DNA from: Sorghum bicolor
Taxonomy: Eukaryota; Streptophyta; Magnoliopsida; Poales; Poaceae
Reading direction: 5' to 3'
DNA: 64,000 bases
Assembly: GCF_000003195.3 (NCBI RefSeq)
Contig: NC_012872.2
Coordinates: 53,363,695 to 53,427,694 of the forward strand
Part shown: one piece after another, positions 58,565 to 64,000 of the stretch
Layout of the letters: each line of letters starts with the position of its first letter
Numbering within the stretch: the first letter of the stretch is position 1
Notes under the pieces: generated by a model
What the model saw: the letters and a program-made list of their open reading frames with translations, nothing else
The model's database searches: none
Told to the model about the DNA's origin: nothing
Made by a program: the position numbers and the translations under genes

Positions 58565-58808
58565 TTAACATGGATACCGATTGACGCCTTGTTTAGTTCT
58601 AAAAAAATTTACAGATTCCCGCACATCCAATCTTATGGCATATACATGGAGCACTAAATATAGATTAAACAAACAACTAAACGCGCCATTTGCTGTATTC
58701 AATGAGTGGAGCCGCTGTCCTGAGCAAGCCAAGAGTGAAGAGTTCTCAGTACATGTGTGCTTATTTGTTTGGTCAGAACTTCAGGAGTTTTTTTTTTACT
58801 TTTTTTAA

Positions 58809-59019
58809 GGCCTTGTTTAGTTCATCTCAAAATTCAAAAACTTTTTAAAATTTTCTGTCACATCGAATCTTACGGCATATGTATAGAGCATTAAATATAG
58901 ACGAAAATAAAAACTAATTGCACAGTTTGACTGTAAATCACGAGATGAATCTTTTGAGCCTAGCTAGTTTATGATTGGTAGTACCGAAAATCAAAAAAAA
59001 TTCAGAACTAAACGGGGCC
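58809..59019. mobile_element. Tourist-like MITE, family A, internally deleted
   Basis: A 211-bp copy (ggccttgtttagttcatc...cagaactaaacggggcc) with TAA on both sides (58806-58808, 59020-59022). Confidence 0.83.
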
Positions 59020-59116
59020 TAAATCAACTTCAGGAGGGTTTGAAGGCATGGGTGAATCGGTCAATCCGTCTGTCCGGCTAGGCAGGCTTGACTGGACTGG
59101 ACGAACTTTTTGCCTA

Positions 59117-59357
59117 GGCCTTGTTTAGTTCCAAAAAATGAAAACTTTTCGGTACTATAGCACTTCTATTTGTTTGTGACAAGTATTATTCAATTATGGA
59201 CTAACTAGGATCAAAAGATTCGTCTCGTAATTTACAGCTAAACTGTGTGATTAGTTTTTGTTTTCGTCTATATAATGTTTCATGCATGTGCCATAAGATT
59301 CGATGTGACGCAGAATCTTGAAATTTTTTTGGTTTTCAGGGCGAACTAAACAAGACC
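59117..59357. mobile_element. Tourist-like MITE, family A
   Basis: A 241-bp copy (ggccttgtttagttccaaaa...gcgaactaaacaagacc), with CTA on both sides (59114-59116, 59358-59360). Confidence 0.83.
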
Positions 59358-59503
59358 CTAGTTGTATATGTGTACTGTCGTCTGGCCTGGGCCGGCCGTT
59401 GACCTCCAAGGCCGTAATAACAACAACATTCTGAATCATCATTTGGCACGAGTTGAGAAAGTGACGCACGACGTGATGAGATGCATGCATGTTGCATCAC
59501 ATA

Positions 59504-59735
59504 GGCCTTGTTTAGTTCGCAAAAATTTTCAAGATTTCCCGTCACATCGAATCTTACGGCACATGCATGGAGCATTAAATATACATGAAAACAAAAATTA
59601 TTTGCACAGTTCATCTGTAAACCGCGAGATGAATCTTTTGAGCCTTGTTACTCTATAATTGAACAATGTTTGTCAAATAAAAACGAAAGTGCTACAGTGC
59701 CGTTTTTCATAAGTTTTTGCGAACTGAACAAGGCC
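59504..59735. mobile_element. Tourist-like MITE, family A
   Basis: A 232-bp copy (ggccttgtttagttcgc...gcgaactgaacaaggcc), with ATA on both sides (59501-59503, 59736-59738). Confidence 0.83.
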
Positions 59736-59799
59736 ATAATTTTGGCGACGAGCGGCGCCAGAGACCAGCAGAACAACGCTGACCAGTGACCATCGCACT

Positions 59800-60005
59800 A
59801 ATTTTGTTTGCCAAAGAAATCTCCAGACCGCTCCGCCCCCTTGTTTCCTCCAATACCCCGTCTTTTTCCTATGAATGAACCATTCAAATGCAGCACCTTC
59901 AATATTATTCATGTGTTCTAGTAATACCACAAGGGCACTAATGCATGTGACACTATCGTGTTTTCTATCCAATTGTGTTATCTAATTCAAAAGTCAAAAC
60001 ATTGT
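59800..60005. repeat. Duplicated segment matching 29330-29570
   Basis: Shares gccaaagaaatctccagacc, attcaaatgcagcaccttc, a(c/t)taatgcatgtgacact and ctaattcaaaag in the same order as the earlier copy. Part of the B3/AG-peptide segmental duplication. Confidence 0.7.
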
Positions 60006-60294
60006 ACCAAATGTTGTCTTTGCCTTTGCCTTTGTTATTTAGTGCCATGTTTAAGGCTGGACCACTCAAAACTCGTTAGCTCGTTTGGCGAGCCAAGCCA
60101 AAATTTTAGTTCGTTAGCTATAACGAGCCAATTTGAGTCACCTCGCGAGCCGCTCGCAAGATAAATAAGCTACCGTTCAGAAAAAAAGTTATCATAGCTT
60201 ATATTAGTTTTGTATTACTTCATAGCTTAGACTTTACAAATGATTGATATGTTAGTTTATATGAATATTTTGTTCAACTTAAAACTATTAGATA

Positions 60295-60295
<1 letters not shown>

Positions 60296-60373
<78 letters not shown>
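60296..60373. repeat. (TTA)26 microsatellite
   Basis: Uninterrupted TTA repeats over about 78 bp. Confidence 0.95.
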
Positions 60374-61035
60374 GCAAATATTATATTTTTTTTGTACTTT
60401 TTAAACTTAGCTCGCGAGCTTAACAAGCCAACTTAAACTTGTAATGAGCCGAACCGAGCCGGTTTTCTAAAGCTAGCTCGTTATCCTTACGAGTCAGAAT
60501 GAGCAGGCTTGTTATCCAGCCTAACCATGTATTAGCCATAGTTCATATATATTTTAAACGAGAAAAATCTTCCGTAGCCGTTTGACTATTTTACATGTCA
60601 AGTTTGTCAAGACTTGCTTTTTCTGCAACTTTTGACCTGCGGCTGCAGGATATGCAGACAAGATGAAGCACAGCCAGGTTGCCATTTTCCTAGCGGAAAG
60701 GGAGAAAGATTGTAGCACTTGTGCCAAGGACCAAAACTTCACGGACCCTTACCTCGTACCCACCGAGGTTAACCGAATTTTAGATTGTTTTTACTCAAAA
60801 TGTGCTGAATCCAAAAATTGTAACTTTTTTTATATTCTCAAACTGCAGAAAATACTGAATTTCCAGATTTTGTTCATATATATAAACAAATTTTACTAAA
60901 TTCGACGAGAATGATCATGAGATCCCTATCATTTTCCTGTGAATTATTCAAATGCAAAACTTTTAAATGTTTATGTGTCCTAAAATATCATGATTTCCAG
61001 GCATATGTGTGGGTTCTCGGTATCTCTACGTACTC

Positions 61036-61083
61036 TTGCGTGCAGTGCTTTTTTTTTTGAAAGAAATTATTGCGTGCAGTGCT
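61036..61083. mobile_element. 20-bp LINE-tail micro-insertion with 14-bp target duplication
   Basis: ttgcgtgcagtgct occurs exactly at 61036-61049 and 61070-61083. The 20 bp between them are T9 gaaagaaatta. On the minus strand this is ...ctttcaaaaaaaaa, the same terminus as the LINE tail at 2843-2860. It is best read as an extreme 5' truncation. Confidence 0.8.
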
Positions 61084-62105
61084 CCCTAGCTATTTTCTCT
61101 CGTGTTCTCTAAATCTGAACACTGTACCAATTGGCCTTGTCAACAAGGCTTGCTTTTCTACAAATTTAATATTTGTCCCACAGAAAATGTGGTGGCAGAA
61201 GAGGAAGCATATAACATGTTTTTTTCAGCAGGAAGGAAGAAAAGGTGGCGGCATAAGCCAATTGTCAAAGGTTTTGCTACAATAATACGAAAATGACTGT
61301 GAACATTGCACGGGCGCACCTCATTATGTCATTATCGAATCTCGTATAGTAGATATCTTATTCGTTGCTTTTTTTTTATGTTTTCTAGACATTCAAATTA
61401 ATTAGTACTCATTTAGTCGTTTTTGCTGTACATTTGAATATAACATATGTCTACATGCATAACGAATTTACATACAAAAAGTCACAGCGACTTATATAGT
61501 TTGGAATGAAGGGAGTATTACATAATTATTGCATGCATTTTCAAAAATTAAGGGCCAAGATTTGTTTGAAATTTTACCTTTGATGAGGTAACCAGAGAAT
61601 ACCTTAATTTGCAAGGACCAATTATCAAACTCCCACTCATTTTCCAACTACTGAGATTTTCAGTAACTGGGATTAACTTCCAAAAAAATTGTTCGAGAGA
61701 TCTCATATTCTTTTCTGTTCAGTAATCACAGTAATCAGTGACATTGTTATAATAAGTGAATAACCTCACAGAATCGAAATCGTCAGCCGCATGTTTTCTT
61801 TTTTCCCACTATTTTTGAATCGGAGGTCAGGAACAGGTTTGAGCAACATCCAAACTTATACGAGGATTCAGAATACGCCTCAGCAAGTACAGTATCCAGA
61901 GAGATTTATTTTGGCAGCAAACTGGTCATAAGGAACAAATTAATTTACACATAATTTGGACAGAGCAATTGCCAAAACTTTTAGCGCTCTGTGAGCAAGG
62001 TGCTTCTTAATTTGTTGCAGCAGCTCTCCATAAACTTCCATTAGGACAACATATAACATTTGAATAGAAAGGCATGCGAATGATGGCACTATATAAGAGA
62101 ACTGA

Positions 62106-62291
62106 TCAGTGGGCAAAGTATGTGACGAACAGCGCCGCAAACATGAGCAAGTACGAGATCGCCTGATCAATGGCCTTAGCATCCACCACCCGTGTCGCCG
62201 TCGCCGGTTTGTCCTGCGCCATGGACAGCTGCATGAGCCCGGAGAAGAAGAAGGCCGTGAACAGCAGCACGTACACCTTCAGGGCCACCAT
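62106..62291 (-). CDS. Arabinogalactan-peptide-like small secreted protein, copy 2
   Basis: A 61-aa protein. Residues about 2-25 (VALKVYVLLFTAFFFSGLMQ) form a signal peptide ending near SMAQ. A short linker DKPATATRVVDAK with a single Pro follows, then the hydrophobic tail IDQAISYLLMFAALFVTYF typical of AG peptides (PF06376) and their GPI-anchor signal. The C-terminal 25 residues are nearly identical to copy 1 (17480-17689) while the N-terminus differs. Its only Pro is in KPAT, so the family's usual Ala-Pro glycomodule is absent here too. A TATA-like tatttata lies about 150 bp upstream on the minus strand. Such peptides are plasma-membrane or wall-anchored. Confidence 0.78.
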   Translation of the reverse strand: MVALKVYVLLFTAFFFSGLMQLSMAQDKPATATRVVDAKAIDQAISYLLMFAALFVTYFAH

Positions 62292-62437
62292 CTTCCCTAT
62301 ACGCTTGTTGGAGCGGAAAGAATGATTAATTTGCAGGGTGCTATGCTAGCTTGGAACGATCGACAAAATGAATGGCGAATGTTTTGACAGGTAGGGAATT
62401 AGTTTGGATGTTTGTAGCAAGATCGAGGAACTGACGA

Positions 62438-62446
62438 TATAAATAG
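62438..62446 (-). promoter_or_regulatory. Putative TATA box of AG-peptide copy 2
   Basis: The minus strand reads ctatttata about 150 bp upstream of the ATG. The adjoining sequence (tgtgctttgtttga, ggtcaatctgtttgtctgg) matches the region upstream of copy 1. Confidence 0.45.
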
Positions 62447-62589
62447 GGTAGAATGAGCTACTTGTGAAGCGCCAGTGTGCTTTGTTTGAAGAGGATATAC
62501 CAAGGAAAACTTTGGAGAGAGAAGAGGAATAGGTCAATCTGTTTGTCTGGCGTGATGTTAGAGTGAGACGGCTGCTTTCATATTATTTA

Positions 62590-64000
62590 GCTCCTCGCCT
62601 CCTACACATTGCCATTTAGTTTTTTTTACTAATCTACTCTAAATTATAGGCCATTCTAGCTTTCTAGATACATAATTTTTACTATATATTTGGCACATAG
62701 TATATATTTAGGTGTAGAAATAAAACTATGCATTAAGAAGAACCAGAATGACTTTTCTAGATATATAGTTTTTACTATGCATTTAGATATAATATATATC
62801 TACGTGTGTAGATAAAGCTTTGCACTTAAAAAAGTTAGAACGACTTATAATTTGAAATAAAACAATATAAATATGCATAGATAATTAAAAACAATTTTGA
62901 CAATTAATATTCCTTAAATCCTAGAAACCAAAATAAATCAAATTCTAGCAAAAAAATGTCCAAAATAATTTACCTTCTAGCCTTATCAATCACTAGTCCC
63001 CCTTTAACTACATGAATTTGTTAATGCACCACTCACCCTATCTATGGCCTTGTTTGAGATAGCTTGTATTGCCCACGCTTCAATTTAAAACTCGCTTTTT
63101 CCTACAGATAGCTTTGATTAGAAGTAAAATGAGTAAAAGCAAGCTTCGCGTTTGGGAGTCATTTCTACTTAAACCCAATGAACCTGCCCCTATGGCAGCT
63201 GGAGAAGAAGGAGGCAGATCCGCGCCCACCCCTCATCTCGTAGGCATCACCCGCTCCTCACTGTCAGAGAGTAGATCCGCTGCCGCCACCTGTCTCTCGA
63301 GCAGAACCTGCCTCGTAGCCACCGGAGGAGAAGGAGGTAGATACCCTCTTGGTCTCGTGGGCATCACGCCATCATCACCGCCGGAGGAAAAGGAGGCGGA
63401 TCCGTCACTGTCGTCTCGTGGGTATCACTCGCCATCGTCGCCGCAGAAGGTGAATCTGTCAAGCTTGGGTTGCTCGAGCTCTGGTGATGGGGAAGGGAGT
63501 TAAGGCAGGGCTCAAGCGAGGGAGAAAACGTGGGGCTCAAGCGAAGGGATGAGAGAACATGTGCATTTTTTTCACTGCTCTTTGGGAGCCGATTCTAAGT
63601 ACATGTTGAAATGAGGCGGGGAAGAATAACGAGCAAAATAAGTCGGTGAAGAATCACGGTGTTTGGCACCCTTGGACAGCTTTTTTTCTTGCCAGAAGCG
63701 GTCCTAGATAGGGCCATATTAACTTGTCATCGAACGCAAATCAATCCATCCTGTTCTCTTTAACTCTTGCATTGTTCGGGTCATGCGCCAATGAACAATT
63801 AGCGCAATGATCTCAGTAGCCTTAATGAAAAATAATAGAAATGAGATGATTGATAGCTTGGTTTCGCACTCTAATTGAATGGCGCTGCTAGTAGGTCTCG
63901 CGGGTTCCTTAACAACTAGTTTCTTGAGAAGGGCTTGGTACCCCCTCCTTTAAGACCAATATTAGGAATGCTTGGTGAAGGACTGGAAATGGCGACTAGA
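62590..64000. other. No supported gene; repetitive GC-rich patch
   Basis: 62590-63050 is AT-rich. 63180-63500 is GC-rich with imperfect repeats of a gaggagaaggaggcagatcc-like unit followed by catcacc, giving an open frame of low-complexity type (repeated LVGIT and EEGG). Possible ends tatggccttgtttgag (about 63044) and gatagggccata (about 63717) hint at a transposon around it, but this is weak. Confidence 0.4.

Larger units (their letters stand above)
58690..59500. repeat. Decayed copy of AG-peptide upstream sequence, split by MITEs
   Basis: Outside the MITEs, phrases match 17850-18110 in order: gcaagccaagag(c/t)gaagag, tttgtttgg(t/a)tcag, catgggtgaatc(a/g)gtcaatccgtc, gtccggct(c/a)ggcagg, ggc(t/c)gtaataac, and tgatgagat. 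No AG-peptide coding sequence is attached here, so this is an orphan promoter-region copy. Confidence 0.7.
60006..62105. other. No supported gene; AT-rich with microsatellite and micro-insertion
   Basis: Contains a (TTA)n tract (60296-60373), phrases rich in gagcc/ctcg near 60090-60150 and 60410-60500 that look like ends of an old element, and the micro-insertion at 61036-61083. The frame at 60663-60899 has no family signature. Confidence 0.45.

Noticed and set aside
63069..63503. A 144-codon frame with repeated LVGIT and EEGG phrases
   Set aside because: Imperfect DNA repeats explain the frame. There is no signal peptide, domain or splice context.

Overview
This window is nuclear DNA from a grass, most likely Sorghum or a close panicoid relative. 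The basis is GT-AG introns, GC-rich monocot exons beside AT-rich intergenic DNA, grass-restricted families (DUF6598, DUF1618) and a very high load of small Tourist-like elements with GGCCTTGTTTAG ends. The species call is inference from family resemblance, because no database search was possible.

Layout. 1-1622 is the 3' end of a dead LINE. 5414-12642 holds a complete seven-exon cytosolic aldehyde dehydrogenase gene (504 aa). Its 5-kb first intron carries a nest of Tourist-like MITEs whose insertion order can be read from target-site duplications. 17480-17689 (minus) encodes a small arabinogalactan-peptide-like protein. 19749-20468 (minus) is a broken DUF1618 gene. 21166-22925 is a tRNA-like stretch, a degenerate minisatellite and about 0.9 kb of almost pure A/G sequence. 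23619-28180 is a B3-domain gene broken by a hAT element inside an exon, with its 3' part tandemly duplicated almost perfectly (1.5 kb). 28.9-29.6 kb holds decayed copies of sequence otherwise found near the AG-peptide genes. 33313-33890 is a pectin methylesterase/invertase inhibitor gene with one frameshift. 34683-36841 is a kinetochore SPC24 gene with a doubtful splice junction.

37839-49363 is a DUF6598 gene spread over 11.5 kb. Its two long introns have been filled by an LTR retrotransposon (gag plus IQ-like motifs), a 5'-truncated LINE ending about 18 bp before a splice acceptor, and gypsy and copia debris. 50704-52121 is the intact paralogue of the B3 gene (251 aa). Its 3' transcribed region is interrupted by a 3-kb FAR1-type Mutator-like element. 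56.6-59.8 kb is another MITE cluster mixed with decayed AG-peptide upstream sequence. 62106-62291 (minus) is the second AG-peptide gene.

How it fits together. The genes are unrelated housekeeping, cell-wall and regulatory genes, not a pathway. The organising theme is local segmental duplication: a unit of AG-peptide plus B3 gene appears twice, at 17.5-29.6 kb and 50.6-62.5 kb, and was then reshaped by transposons. One B3 copy is intact. The other carries a hAT insertion, an expanded coding minisatellite and a 3' tandem duplication. I did not find a convincing new multi-gene system. The strongest material for follow-up is the TSD-dated MITE nest, the diverged B3 pair, minimal retroinsertions (target duplication around little more than an A-tract), and the gag-IQ LTR element.
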